Assembly: GCA_034509925.1 (NCBI GenBank)
Contig: CM067530.1
Span: forward strand, 847,501 to 911,500
Length of the DNA: 64,000 bases
Source of the DNA: Hirudinaria manillensis
Lineage: Eukaryota > Annelida > Clitellata > Hirudinida > Hirudinidae
Direction of reading: 5' to 3'
Each line of letters opens with the position of its first letter. The first letter of the stretch is position 1. The notes under the pieces were generated by a model that saw only the letters and a list, made by a program, of their open reading frames with translations, was not told the origin of the DNA and made no database searches. The position numbers and the translations under genes are program-made. Shown here in pieces: positions 13,210 through 26,118 of this stretch.

Positions 13210-14066
13210 TAATAATAATAATAACGACGACGAGCAACAACAACAACAAGAACAACCTAAGCACCTGTTGTTGGAGACATCAACAACTTTATAATGACTT
13301 AATTAATTAATAAGAATTACACTGAACTGATTATGACTAACATGGAAACTCATCTGCAAGGGTGATCAGGATCGGGATGATGATGACGACGACGACAGCA
13401 GAAGTTGCAAAAATAAAATGAATTATTCGAATTATGAATTATAAGCGGTTTAATACAATTTAAATTCCTAAAATAAAATGGCAATAATTATCATAGTTTC
13501 GTCCAATCATTCAAATTCGAACAAAAACAGATCGACGACAACAACAACGACAATAACGACGACGACGACAACAACAACAATGCAAGACATTGATGACGAT
13601 CCAACTCCACTTGTTTGGATCCCACAATTACAAACGAGATGTTAATTTGAATGTTCGACTTTTGAGAAGGGTCGTGATGGACAATCGCTCGGACAAAAAT
13701 AAATCTCCTCTCTCCTCCCCCTTCTCTCTCTTTCTTTCTTCTCTCTCTCTCTCTCTCTCTCTCTCCCCGTTATTGCAATACTTCCAAAATGGCTGACATT
13801 GGTTCCAAACATTTCATTTCAAAGAGCAATTGAAAGATTAAAAAATAAAAAAAAAGTTCCCCGACGCGAGAGACGAAAACGCGTCCCTCGCGTTTTCACG
13901 AGTTCTTGCGTCGAGAAGTCGCGGAAGAAACTTCTCGAAGTCGAAATAATTTTAAATAATTTAAAAAAAAAAAGTAATTAATTTAATAAAATCAAGACGA
14001 CGCTTGGTAGATGCCTATCGAACGAAGGATCGCAAAACTTCGGTGAAGGAGGATCGTTCGACGGAC
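12086..14066. other. Intergenic region upstream of PFK, downstream of ORP9
   Basis: Both neighbours are on the minus strand, so this holds the PFK promoter/5'UTR (left part) and the ORP9 3'UTR (right part). It contains (AAT)n at about 13170-13225, CAA/GAC trinucleotide-rich DNA at 13380-13590, a pyrimidine tract at 13710-13765 and a GC-rich inverted repeat at 13875-13897. Open frames here are repeat-driven and not convincing. Confidence 0.6.
13875..13897. other. Perfect 9-bp inverted repeat (GAAAACGCG-TCCCT-CGCGTTTTC)
   Basis: A 9-bp stem with a 5-nt loop lies about 170 nt downstream of the ORP9 stop, presumably in the ORP9 3'UTR or just beyond it. It sits in a short CpG-rich patch (about 13860-13930) that stands out from the AT-rich surroundings. 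Function unknown. Confidence 0.55.
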
Positions 14067-17000
14067 TCAGTTCGGATCGGAATGCGGGCGACCGTCTGCG
14101 AATTTCACTAAAATTCGGTTGACGAGGGGTCTGTCAAACACCCAGTGAGCCCCGACTTCATGGAACAACTGAAATCGGTAGTTTATTAATTATTATTTTT
14201 TTATTATTTATTACTATTTTTTTATTATTTATTATTATTTTTATTAGTTATTAATAGTTAACCAGCAAGTTTCTTAACAAGTGAATAATTGAATGTGAAG
14301 AGATTGAACATCCCTAAAGCTGAGAGCACCTTAGGAATGAGCTTATTATTATTACTAATATTATCATTATTATTACTAATATTATCATTATTATTATTAT
14401 TAATGTTGTAATTTTTATCAATATTATCTAAACCACAATCTAATCACCTTGGTCTCATATTTCTCTCCAGTTTCCTTCCTTGACTTTGCTTCATCTCGTT
14501 GTTGTTGTTCCAGTCTGCATTTGTGTTCAGTGGCCTTTTCGATGTTCTTTAACTTCAAATAACGAGTCACATGTCTCCACAGTCTGTAATCAGGTCAACA
14601 ACAATAACAACAACAATGATGAGACCCAAAGATTTGCTTATCAAGGACTTAAGTCGGATCCAATAAGTCATGTTGGTTTGGATCAATTAATTAATGATAT
14701 GTTATTATTATTAATATTTAACAACTTGAATAATTATTTTATTATGTTTATGGTAGTTGATGTTGTTGGTAAAAGCCAAACATGCAACGTTTAAAACGAA
14801 TGCAATCGATTGGTGCAATGCCGAAGGTCGGGAGGTCAAAAGGTCACCGACCTCCTGGACTCGTTTTCATCCTGTTGTTCGATCGGCTTCACTTGCTTCT
14901 TGATGACCGGGATGTTCTTCGTGTCGAGGAACAACTCGTTCTGATTCTGAGGAGAACATCATCATCATCATCATAATCAACTCAACACCATCTGCCAGCA
15001 TGACTAAGGCATTACATGGTTTACAATACTATACCAATTGAACACCTCACAAGACCACAACTTCTATCATCGTAATAGCAATTCAAAATAAGGCTATCGT
15101 TGAACGCATCTATTTTTCCGATGTCTCCGATAACGATTTAAAGAGTCGATAACAAATCACGATAACAAATCGCGATAAGAATTGATAATTCGATAATTGA
15201 TAATTCGTTAAACTGACGGCCATCTTGATGTGCATGGTTCCGTTCCATTCTCCTTTGATGGTTGCAAATGGCTTCTTGTCGTTTGGTCCGAAGAGTTCTG
15301 CCGTCACCTGATCCTTCTTGCCTCCGTAAAATGGCTTTTTAGATTTTTAAATGAAATTAATTTAATTTAATTTTTTTCTCAATTTTTTAGAAATTAATTT
15401 TAAAAATCAATTTTAAATTCAAACAACTTCACATCCAAGCATTTTTGATCGCTTTATTTGTTTATTTATTTATTTATTTCTTAATGTTTTTCTCTTTAAT
15501 CTATTCAAAGAGAACATTTGTTACGTAAAGCAACCACAACAACAACAACTACAACCACAACAACTAAGCTCCAGTTATGAGCCGCAATATTGGGCAAAAA
15601 CAGGAATGCTTGTTATGAAACGACTTCTGTAAGCTCAAAATAACATCCATCAGAAATAGAAACACAAAAACAAAACAAAGCAGTAACACAAACAAAAGAT
15701 TAATTTTAAGTTCATTTCTTTCGTTGCGTTATGTACATAACTGTTTGTTTAATAAACTCATAAACTCAAAAAAAAAAAATTAAAAACCTACTTTTGTGAG
15801 AAATTCAATTTGAGCAGTGTAGCCCGTCTTGGCACAGGATAGTGTTATTTTGCCTCCCAATTCCATCCATGGAACAGTAAGAATTGATCTGTAAAGCAAA
15901 GAAAGTCAATCTTTAAGAAATCTCCAACAAAAAAATAAACAAAACACCTTTTTTTCTTAGCAAAACAAGTTAATTAAACCCAGAAAATCAATGAAATTAC
16001 GTCTATTATTATGCATCCATTTATTCGAATTTTTTGTTGCCTTCTTGTGGATCGATTGAACGTTTCAAGAATGACTTTGTATTCAACATTCAACAACTTG
16101 CATCATTTGTAAACACCATACACATACCTCTTCGAGGGTGCCAACATACAACAACATACAACAACATGCAACAACATGCAACAACATACAACAACATAAA
16201 TATACGATGTTGCAGAAACATCATCTGCACGTCTTCAGACACACACACACACACATATATATACACGCGCACACACACACACATGCACGCAAACATCAGA
16301 CGACTCCCGTCAACCACAACAACAACTCCAACATCCTAACCTTCCGTATCCGTTGGGAAACGTGACGACGTAGTCCTCGTCGTGGTCGAGCACCGAGATG
16401 ACCGCCTGCCCGATCATGTGGACCCCCACGGACAGACCCAAGAACTTGGATTTCGTCCAAATGTAGCCGTTTATGGATATCCTCTTGTTGTAGCACTCGG
16501 CATAGAAGGCTGATACTATGTGGAATAATAATAATAATCATAATAATTATAATAATAATAATAAATATTACAATAATAAAAAATATAATGTCATTGCATC
16601 CTCATCATCATCACCACCACCAGGACCACCTACTTGGCGGATGGTGCGAGACTTGCTCGGCCACAAAGGACAAGTTATTTTTGGAACACCAAGGGATCGG
16701 GCCGTCAGAATCTAATTCCTTGGGAATAAATAGAAATTTATTCATAAAAAATAAAAAAACAGTTTTATTAACATTAATTAATAAATGATGAGTTAATATC
16801 ATTAATAATATTACCCCATCAATATTATTATTATTTATTATTAATAATACAATTAATAAATAGAGTCTTTTATCCTATGCAAATTGGAACTCAAGTCAAA
16901 TTAAAAAGGTGAATCGGAATATGGCAAGGGAAAAAGGGCAAATTGACGAACCTGGTCAAACTTCTTGTCCCTCTGAGGCAAGTCGTAGAAGCACTTGAAG

Positions 17001-18589
17001 CACTCCCCCAGGATGGGGTTGTAGGGTTTCTTGGCCACCCCGCTCTTCTTGCCCGCGTGGAATGCAGACAGGTACCACCTGACCACCTGTACAAAACGTT
17101 CTTTTGGTCCCGCTTGATCGGATATGCTGTAAAACGATAAAAATGCATTTTATTCGTGTCGTGTTTTTCCAGTGCTCTGACTGGCTTGGTGATTTTAAAG
17201 GGCTGTTTAATATTTAGTTTAGCCATTTTGAAGATCTGACAATAGCCAATAAATAATATATTAACAAACATCTAATAACGTTAGCAATAAATAAATAAAT
17301 AAATAACACAAAAGTGAATGCAACATCAGATGGCAGATGTTTTAATGCTTTTAAAATCAATGTTTGGTCCGATTAGGGTCAGATGATACAACAACACTTA
17401 AAAGCAATAACAACAACAACAACAACAAACCCAACAACAACAAAAATGCAAAAAGAGAAATGACCTGACGAAGAGATCGGGATGAGCCATGAAGTCCGAA
17501 TACATTTCCAGCAACGACCTCTTCTCGAGGATGAAGGTCGGCAAGGTCACCTTGGTGAGGTCCATGCCGATGTGTAGTTGACTCAACAGGTGGGTCAACA
17601 GGCTGCCGTGGTTGGCCATCGATTCGGCTGATTTGGTGATTTGGCATTCGAGGTGTTTGAGAGGTTGTGGTTATATATGTATATATGTATGTATAGGTAA
17701 GATATATGGATATATGCATGTATAGACAAGTAATGATGATAATATATATGTATATACATGTATATGTACATGTCTTTTGATCATTATTCTTATCAACTAT
17801 TTGTATCTCATCCTATACCTTATATATACACCTATACCAGGTATTTGCAATTTATAAGCGAGTAATGATGGTAATGATTGGATTTTTTCAAATATATATC
17901 ATATATTGATTGTTATTCTTATCAAATATATATCTTAAATTGATCATTATTCTTATCATCTAATCATGTCTCATCCTATCTCATCTGCAATATATAAGAA
18001 AGTGATGATGGTATTTATTGGATTTTGAATGAAATCATTAGATTAACTATTTCTTTAATATTAAATTTCAATTTATTTATTTATTCATTCATTTATTTAT
18101 TTATTTGTTTATTTTACTAACGACTTTCTTCCTCGTCTTCGCTGGCGTCCTCGTCGTAATCTGCCGTCGAAAAGCAAAGTCGTCATCAGATACGAATAAA
18201 TAATTATCATAATAAATAACTAATAATAAATAATTAATAATAAATAAAAATAATTATGATAAAATCATTAAATACAAAGCATCGGAACCGTCTGCATCTG
18301 CTGCCTTTGTTCCAACGGTCTTCGGAGGAGACTTGCCCTTGCTGTCAGAGTTTGTTTCTCTGAAGAACGAGATGTGAAAAGTGAATTTATTGGCAATTAT
18401 TTTATTTTAGTATTATTTTCATCCAATTGAAAGAAATTTTTTAAGAAAAATGTGTGTTTTAAGAAAATGTGTGCTTTGTTCCAAAGGCTTATGAGGTCAA
18501 TGATGGCAATAATTGTTAATATTATAGCAACTTATTACATTGTAGTATACTATTATTGTAATACTATTAATAATAACTTTAATAGTAAC

Positions 18590-18625
<36 letters not shown>

Positions 18626-20677
18626 CATCATCACCATCATCCTCATTATCAATAGTACTGACAACCGACATCCTGATCTAAATAAAGTGACACTTACTTG
18701 ATCATTATTCATATCAATAATTTTGATGCTTAAATACTTAAATAAATCCATTTTCAGGATTCAATTTATTGTTTACAATATTATTAACCTATTTATTAAC
18801 GATTACCATTAACGTTTACCCGTTTTCCAAAATACATTTCCTAAACTTCACGCAATCAACAGATAATCACGCGATAATCAGTTTAACGAAGAATCCTAGT
18901 TACATAATAAGAATTCTGACAAACAACTCTCTAAGCTCAGGGGGAATAAAGTTATTTTTAGAACTCCATACAGCAAGGCCTGGCTCCAAAAGTAGAGCAT
19001 CTCCCATTTCAAAAGCAAACTGCGAATCACGAGATCACGGGATTTCCAACCGATGACTCGTGGGATAAAACAAGAGCAGATAATTTGAACCATTAAAATA
19101 ATCATAATATAAATAAAAATAATCATAATATAATAATCATAATAAAATAATCATAATATAATAATCATAATAAAATAATCATAATATAAATAATCATAAT
19201 ATAAATAAAAATAATCATAATATAATAATCATAATATAATAATCATAATATAAATAAAAATAATCATCTCCCAGTCGGACCAAAACGCCAAAACAATGAA
19301 TGTCAAAAACAAATCCATTCCAGATAATCTCTATAATATTTGAAAATATTATACTTGTAAATAAACAAAGCAAAATACAAATAACTGAATAAATGACGTA
19401 ATATACGACTACAAATTAATTGTTTATAACCATCGCACCTCCGCACCATCGCACCTCCGCACTGGACGACATAGTCCGATAAAGAAATCACGAAACGAGA
19501 CGAACCTAGCATCGTCTTCGGCATCGAAATATCGATCATCATCATCATCACTGGACGAGAAGGACTCGTCTGGGATCTCGTCCTGGACCAGGTTCGGATC
19601 CCTCGTGACTTTCGGGAACGCCTCCTGGCACGTTACGTCTGAAAGTTATTAACGTTTATTATTAAAATTATTTGTTTATTGATAAAATGTTAAAATTGCT
19701 TTTTAATATCCAGTTGCTTAGGTGCTCTTCATGGTCAAGCAGTTGAAATATTTCATAACAAGATGAACATAAAGTCCTTTTTTTAGGATGCTTGCAATTA
19801 CAAGACATCAAGAACTAGAAAATACACAGAAAGAGATAAGAAAGTAAAACTGATGGGTTTTTTACTCTCATTCAAAGAAAAGAAAGTGAAACCAGTTTAC
19901 AGGTGAGGAACACTGGCTTCATGGAAATTCGATAAATTTGAAAATCTTCAACTGCCTTCATTACGTGCTCCGCTGAGCTCAAACGCCAAAACAGCTCCAT
20001 GGCATTCAAAATCACACAAAACAGTCCAAATCGATTAGGCTGTAAACTAGGTCGGTCCATTGTTCAAAAAACATTTCCTCCAATAATAAAACTGCATATA
20101 AAAACAAGCTATTATGAGCTGCAAACACCTCAAAAAACTGGCAACAATTCACACGCACAGCACAATGCACACCGTACATCCAAGATCCCATGGACACATC
20201 CGCCATCACACGCTCACACAATCACACACGCTTACAATCACATCCAATCGATTCACATCCACCTGTCAGGCATCGAACATTTCAAAAGACACCGAAAACA
20301 CCGAAAACCTTGGAAGTCTTCGGACGGGGTCAACAGGTTCGGCAGAGAATTGCTGAGGGTGTTCAGGTTCGTTTGACTTAAAGGTTGCAGGTGGTGATGA
20401 TGATGATGATGGTCTGCAATCTGTTGACTTTCAACCGCCGCGTAAGAATCGACCAAGCACTCGGCCGACCTGTGGATCAACACATCTGAAGAGCAATCGA
20501 TTGAATGCCTAATAAGAACCTTTCCACCGATAATCCGCAGGTGCCATGCGATGATGATGATTATGATGATGACGATGATTATGATGACTAAAATTTATTT
20601 TGTATTTAAATCATGCTTCCATGCTTCTGAAGTTTAACAAACTATTTGTAAGCCATAAAAGAAAATAATCAATATTG

Positions 20678-20708
<31 letters not shown>

Positions 20709-21875
20709 TATATCCTTAATTATTACATACATACATTTCTTATCTCTAGCTTAAATCATTTGTTTGTGACTCAAAGCTAAAACAACTTTCATTATAAACA
20801 TGAAAATCTTCTTGAAAAAGAGGAAGGTTGAATTTGTTTGAAAATTGAAATTTTAGATTTTCCAAATTAAAAATAAACTTTGCAGCCACGTCAACTACAA
20901 CCTGACATGATTCCGTTGACGGAGGCTTCGACGGGAGCAGAAACGTCGTCGTAAGTCGACGAGAGGGTTGCGGACGTCGCGGGTTTGTCGTCGATTTTCG
21001 AACTTGCGGGAGAACCGAAAGCGTCTGCCGTCTGCGGCATCATGGTCGGAGTGTTTAAGTGCATAATGTTGTGCTGTAAAGAAAGAAAATCATCAGGTCA
21101 AAATTGATTTGTTTAAATTGGATTAATAAATTTAATAAACCATGTGGTTTAAAGTTTAAACTCCAAGTTCAGCATCCTTTAGAAAAGAGCATTATAGTGA
21201 ATTTATATATTCAATATTATAAATATATATTCATTATAATATTATAATTATATATTCATTATAATATTACAAATATATATTCAACAATCTTTCACAAAAA
21301 CTTTTTTTTCTTTATTAAAATCATTTGTGACATCGGATCATATTATATAATAATATAATATATTATATTATTTTTATTTTAATATTAATATTAAAACATT
21401 AAATATCTGAGATAATTTATCTCCATCATTCACTCAGCATGGAAGCTCACGTTGCAAACACGTTTCAACGTTTCAAACATTAACGAACTAACGAGCGATA
21501 ATATCACATAAATGCCTCGTTTCATCGTCAACAAGATTTTGTTGTGTTTTGTATGAACGCAACAAATTATTGTTGTGTTTTGTATGAACGCAACAAATTA
21601 TTGTTGTGTTTTGTATGAACGCAACAAATTATTGTTGTTTTTTGTATGAACGCAACAAATTATTGTTGTGCTTTGCATGAACGCAATAAATTATTTGAAA
21701 AGGTCGATGGATATAAAACCTAAAATAAAAAAATAAAATGCAGAACAATGTACTGAGAACATCAAATATAATTGCAAGAGATCAATGGCTTGGCCACATG
21801 AATTCTTATAATAGGCATACCATCTAAATCACACCATCATCTTTAGCAGTGGTTATTGCTTAATCATAATAAGTC

Positions 21876-21917
<42 letters not shown>

Positions 21918-24750
21918 GTGCTTAATCATAATAAGTCATAATATAGAAATATGATAACATAGTGAAGAGATAAGAGCTTACTCACCTTGGATATCTGGAG
22001 GAAGACTATGGTCTGCTTAATCGATTCGACCATCACCTGTAAATTACAAAATTAAATTATCATAACGTAATCGATCCAGGTGTGTGACATACACAAAAGA
22101 TGTGGCAAGCGATTGCAACGAGCGAAATTTAAATTATGTTACTTTGAAATTTATAATTTTAAATTATAGCCTTAATTCATAATTTCCTCTTATTTGCTCA
22201 AAGTTTTCATAGTTTTTCAGGTTCAAAGGCAGCACTCAATCACTGAAGTGTTACAAATTTCTTTTGCATCATCTTTGCAAGCGAGCCCGAAACTTTTCTT
22301 CAATTTCTCCGTAACACGTGATTTTAACTCGTGATTTAAACTCATTAACAAACAACAATAATTTTAAATCAAGGAAATTAGTTCTTAAAAAAGCAGTTAG
22401 AATGTTCATCTAATTAATAATAATCAATACAAACATTTAACATTAAATGTATTTTAATCAATGCAGTTGTTCAACTCAGACGGAAGTCTTTAAAGAATTC
22501 ATTTGTTTGATGCTTTTTATGATGACTTTATTTACAATAATAACAATAATAATAATAATAATTAAAAAATAATAATAATAATACTAGTAATAATAATAAT
22601 AAGGAAATATAATAAACAAATTTAATGGTAATTGCTTTCCATGCATCAAATGCAAAAGCCAATCTTATGGCCATGGAAGGCAGAGTCAAAACACAAAGTA
22701 AGACATAAATGGATTAATAAATGTATTAAATCAATAATATTAAAATAATACAGGAATCCATAAATACTATGAAATTCATAATAAGATATAAATGGACAAA
22801 TAAATCTATCCAATGAGTCATCAACTGATGAATATTCTAATGAAGTTGTCAAAAGTACGCGCGTACCTCGGCAGATGTTTTCAATGAAATGAACTTCTCT
22901 CTCATCGACTCCTCGGATGAACTGAAAGATATTATTCTCCTCTGCAGGTCCTGTTACAATTTAATAAAATATTATTATAGATATTATATTATATTATTAT
23001 ATTATAGATATTATATTATATTATATTATTATAGATATTATTCTCCTCCGCAGGTCCTGTTACAATTTTTACAAATGTATTCAGTCCAATCTGAGCATAA
23101 AACTGAGCACGAAGGTATTATTCACAAATTTGATGTTTAATAAAATATTATTAGAGATATTATATTATATTATATTATTATAGATATAGATATTATTCTC
23201 CTCTGCAGGTCCTGTTACAATTTTTACAAATGTGTTCAGTCCAATCTGAGCATAAAACTGAGCACGAAGGTATTATTCACAAATTTGATGTTTAATAAAA
23301 TATTATTAGAGATATTATATTATATTATATTATTATAGATATAGATATTATTCTCCTCTGCAGGTCCTGTTACAATTTTTACAAGTGTGTTCAGTCCAAT
23401 CTGAGCATAAAACTGAGCACGAAGGTATTATTATCATCACAAATTTGATGTTTAATAAAATATTACTTGATTGATTTAAAAACAAAGTTAAACATTCAAA
23501 TTACTCATTTCACTTTAAAATATTGCTGTTAACATCTTTCAGTAAAGGTATTCGGACCAATCTGAGCATAAAACTGAGCAACTAGAAAGTGGGAAACTTG
23601 AAAAGGAATTTTTGAGAAAATTTTGAAAATTCTATTTTATTACATTTTGAATTTTAATAGGACAACAAGGTAATAATAATAATGATGGTGGTGAAATTAT
23701 ATAATTACTATCTATTATTATTATTATTCACAAATTTGATGTTTAATAAAATATTACTTGATTGTTTAAAAATCAGACTTAAACATTCAAATTACTCATT
23801 TCAGTTTAAAATATTGCAAACATAATCCAACAATTTATTGTAAATTAATACTAAATCTATTAAATTAAAACCTTATGGAATTCGTAATACCAACCTGAAC
23901 TTGTTCAATTAGAATCTTCAAATAAGCATCAGCTTCAGCCAACTTCCTGTCAAAATCTGACATGCTTGTGCTCAGTGGACTGCCAAGGTTGTGAGCCTAC
24001 AAAGAACAAAGATAACAATAATAAAACTAAAATTATAATATTAATAACAACTATTTTTACCAATAAGATGAAAAGTACTTTTTTAAGTAACGGAAATGTT
24101 TCAAACATCTGAGAACCCACTTAATTTGTATAAATTGTCTTTTTTTTTTATTTCTGATAATTCAAAATGCTCACAAAATATTGTAGTCTCGGTTGTGACA
24201 CTTTCATTATGACAGATTCTAAGCAATTGATCCACTGCTCCTTCTCATCCAAATGTTTGGCTGGATTTAGATAACAGTATCTAGTCTTTATTCTTTATTA
24301 AGATTTCTCGTAGGTTTAAGTGTTTTCAATTCTCAAGAGAAATATTTCAAACCTTGGAAATGAAAAGTCTTTTGATCAACTGTTATTGTGAAAGTACTAT
24401 CATCTTCATCATCAATGCCTATGACTGCACCCTAGAATTCAATTCATGCCTATTTAATCTATGGTCCACGAAGCTCAAGTAAAATTAGCATACTTGAAGT
24501 CTCACACATCCTCTTCTTTCTCCTCTCATCCGTTTTTCCCTAGACTAAATTTAAGTCACGACAATGTGAACGAACCCATGAAAACAATTTACACTGCAAT
24601 AACTAAGCGATCGTATTCGAAACAAGGGCAAACCGTATAGTAAGACAGAAGTCCAACGCTGTCATCTAAGACGAACCAACGATATTGCCAGCCCTTCATC
24701 ATATTGGTCCACTTACTCAGTGGGCCTTCAATCACACAAATCCCTGTCAT
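14067..24750 (-). CDS. OSBPL9: Oxysterol-binding protein-related protein 9 (ORP9-like)
   Basis: ORP9 exchanges PI4P and sterol or phosphatidylserine at ER-Golgi contacts. The start is ATG at 24750. The first exons form the PH domain: [20 protein letters not shown], then [17 protein letters not shown], then [20 protein letters not shown], then [11 protein letters not shown] conserved coiled coil follows: [20 protein letters not shown] (about 23.99-23.89 kb), [15 protein letters not shown] (22950-22867), [16 protein letters not shown] (22036-21986). Variable linker exons at 21073-20902, 20485-20309 (with seven His), 19638-19506 (poly-Asp, then RYFDAEDD), 18359-18276 and about 18165-18125 stand where ORP9 has its FFAT region, but I did not identify a clear FFAT core. 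The lipid-binding ORD is complete: [33 protein letters not shown] (OSBP signature [15 protein letters not shown] next), [34 protein letters not shown]. The tail ends [12 protein letters not shown], stop 14067. One linker junction (18276 to about 18165) is not in phase as drawn. Confidence 0.95.
18590..18624. repeat. (AAT)n microsatellite in ORP9 intron
   Basis: A short run of AAT/TAA units followed by CAT-rich sequence, intronic to ORP9. It makes spurious poly-Asn and poly-Ile open frames on both strands. Confidence 0.9.
19087..19265. repeat. AT-rich tandem repeat (AATCATAATATA-like units)
   Basis: About 180 bp of irregular 12-21 bp units built from AATCATAATA and AAAATAATCATAATATAA, in the ORP9 intron between the 19638-19506 exon and the 18359 exon. 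Confidence 0.9.
21539..21693. repeat. 31-bp minisatellite, five copies, in ORP9 intron
   Basis: The unit is TTGTTGTGTTTTGTATGAAC followed by GCAACAAATTA. Copies 1-3 are identical; copy 4 has one change and copy 5 three (GCTTTGCAT..., AATAAA). Each unit starts TTGTTG and contains its complement CAACAA, so every copy can fold as a small hairpin. Confidence 0.95.
22931..23440. repeat. 155-bp tandem repeat carrying copies of an ORP9 exon start
   Basis: ATTATTCTCCTCTGCAGGTC plus CTGTTACAATTT occurs at 22931 (the authentic exon start) and again at 23037, 23192 and 23347, the last steps being exactly 155 bp. The units also share GTTCAGTCCAATCTGAGCAT and a TATATTA-rich spacer. A degenerate relative lies near 23545. 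On the gene strand each copy repeats TTGTAACAG plus about 20 nt of exon start. Confidence 0.93.
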
Positions 24751-26118
24751 CTTTGTTGTTCAAGCATCCAAGTCATAAGAAACTGGTGCAAAACAAAATA
24801 TAACTGCATTTCTCAAGAAAAGTGTTAAATCTGGCGCATTAAAAATCTAGTGCGTAAAGATCTTAATAAATGATTAATAATGAATTCAAAACGCAAAAAA
24901 ATGAAACGTACTCCCGGACAATTAAGCTCGATTGAAAAACCAGTGAAATATAAACAAGATCGGATCTCATTATATAAGTACAATATTATCAACTTTCAAT
25001 TTCCTCAACATAAAAATTTAATAAAAATTGTTTCAGTTATCAATTTAAGTTTTAAAATGATGACATAGGGAGAGTTCTAATAATCAAGCAAGCTAATGTC
25101 GAATTCAGTTTTGCTTCTCCATTTAACTTTTTCATCAATCTGCTTTAAACACAAATCTATGTTATTTGTCTTGTGTAAACTATATTTAATTTAATTTCGT
25201 GCAAATTAATTTGTGATTCGCATTTAAAATTTTAAATATTGCACCTGACGGTGAGGAAAAAAGTATATTTTCTAGAACAGGTATTTTTCAGGCCAGATTT
25301 GGTAAATTGTTGGCTATCAATGAATTTCAAATTGTATAACTGATTAGCACAAATTGTGAATTTAATTACTGAAGTACTCGAAAATTTGAATATGATCCTG
25401 AAACCACAGTTTTGTATATTCTAATTATAATCCCAATAAACTGCTGGTGGCAATGAGCTTTTTTTTTATTATTCATGGATCTTAGGAAAGATGATTAATA
25501 ATAATAATAATAACCATATAATGTTGCGAAAAAATATCTAATTCAATTAGAACCAGCTTGCTATTTGGTTATTTAATCAAAGGTAAGCCTAGATGTTCAA
25601 AAGATTATTTACATATAGACCTGGTCACACTCGATCATCCCAACAAGATTCCACTTCCACCGATGGTCACCATACTCTCGATCCCCTCCTCAAAAAGAAG
25701 CCAGACAAGTAAGATGGAATCGTCCATATTAAAGAAATTCTGGAGATGTGGTAAATAAAATGGACAGATCACTTTTTCCACAAAGTTCCCCTGAGCTTTT
25801 GGGAAGGCAGACTTTACCTTTAAATTGAATATTCGTTTGACTCGCAAGATTCGTAATTTTTAGATTTAAAAGCATTTTTATTCGTTTGTAAGTCACTATA
25901 TTTATTACGTGATCCAACTATGCACGAATTAAACTGTAGATTTCCGCTAGGAAAATTGTTTTGCTTAAATCTTATCATTTGGTTTTAAGAATAGGTTAAT
26001 TTGACTAGGATGAGATAATTATCATTGTGAACTTTTAAAAGTCGCACCAGTCGCTAAAAAAATAACACACCACGCCGGTTTCTCAACGAACATCTTGACC
26101 TTACAATTATCTCTGCCA
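24751..26118. other. Divergent intergenic region, ORP9 / ABCD3
   Basis: 1.37 kb between two start codons facing away from each other; it must hold both promoters and 5'UTRs. Open frames at 24880-25068 and on both strands at 25558-25917 show no family resemblance and no splice context. No TATA box or other motif is claimed. Confidence 0.5.

Noticed and set aside
13021..13310. Poly-Ile, poly-Leu and poly-Asn frames
   Set aside because: Generated by the (AAT)n and (CAA)n microsatellites upstream of PFK.
16034..16365. Thr/His/Asn-rich frames on both strands
   Set aside because: Products of (CAACA)n and (AC)n/(AT)n simple repeats in an ORP9 intron.
22931..23440. CRISPR-like regular repeats
   Set aside because: Repeat and spacer are both conserved between copies, the unit is 155 bp, and the host is clearly eukaryotic; it is an intronic tandem repeat.
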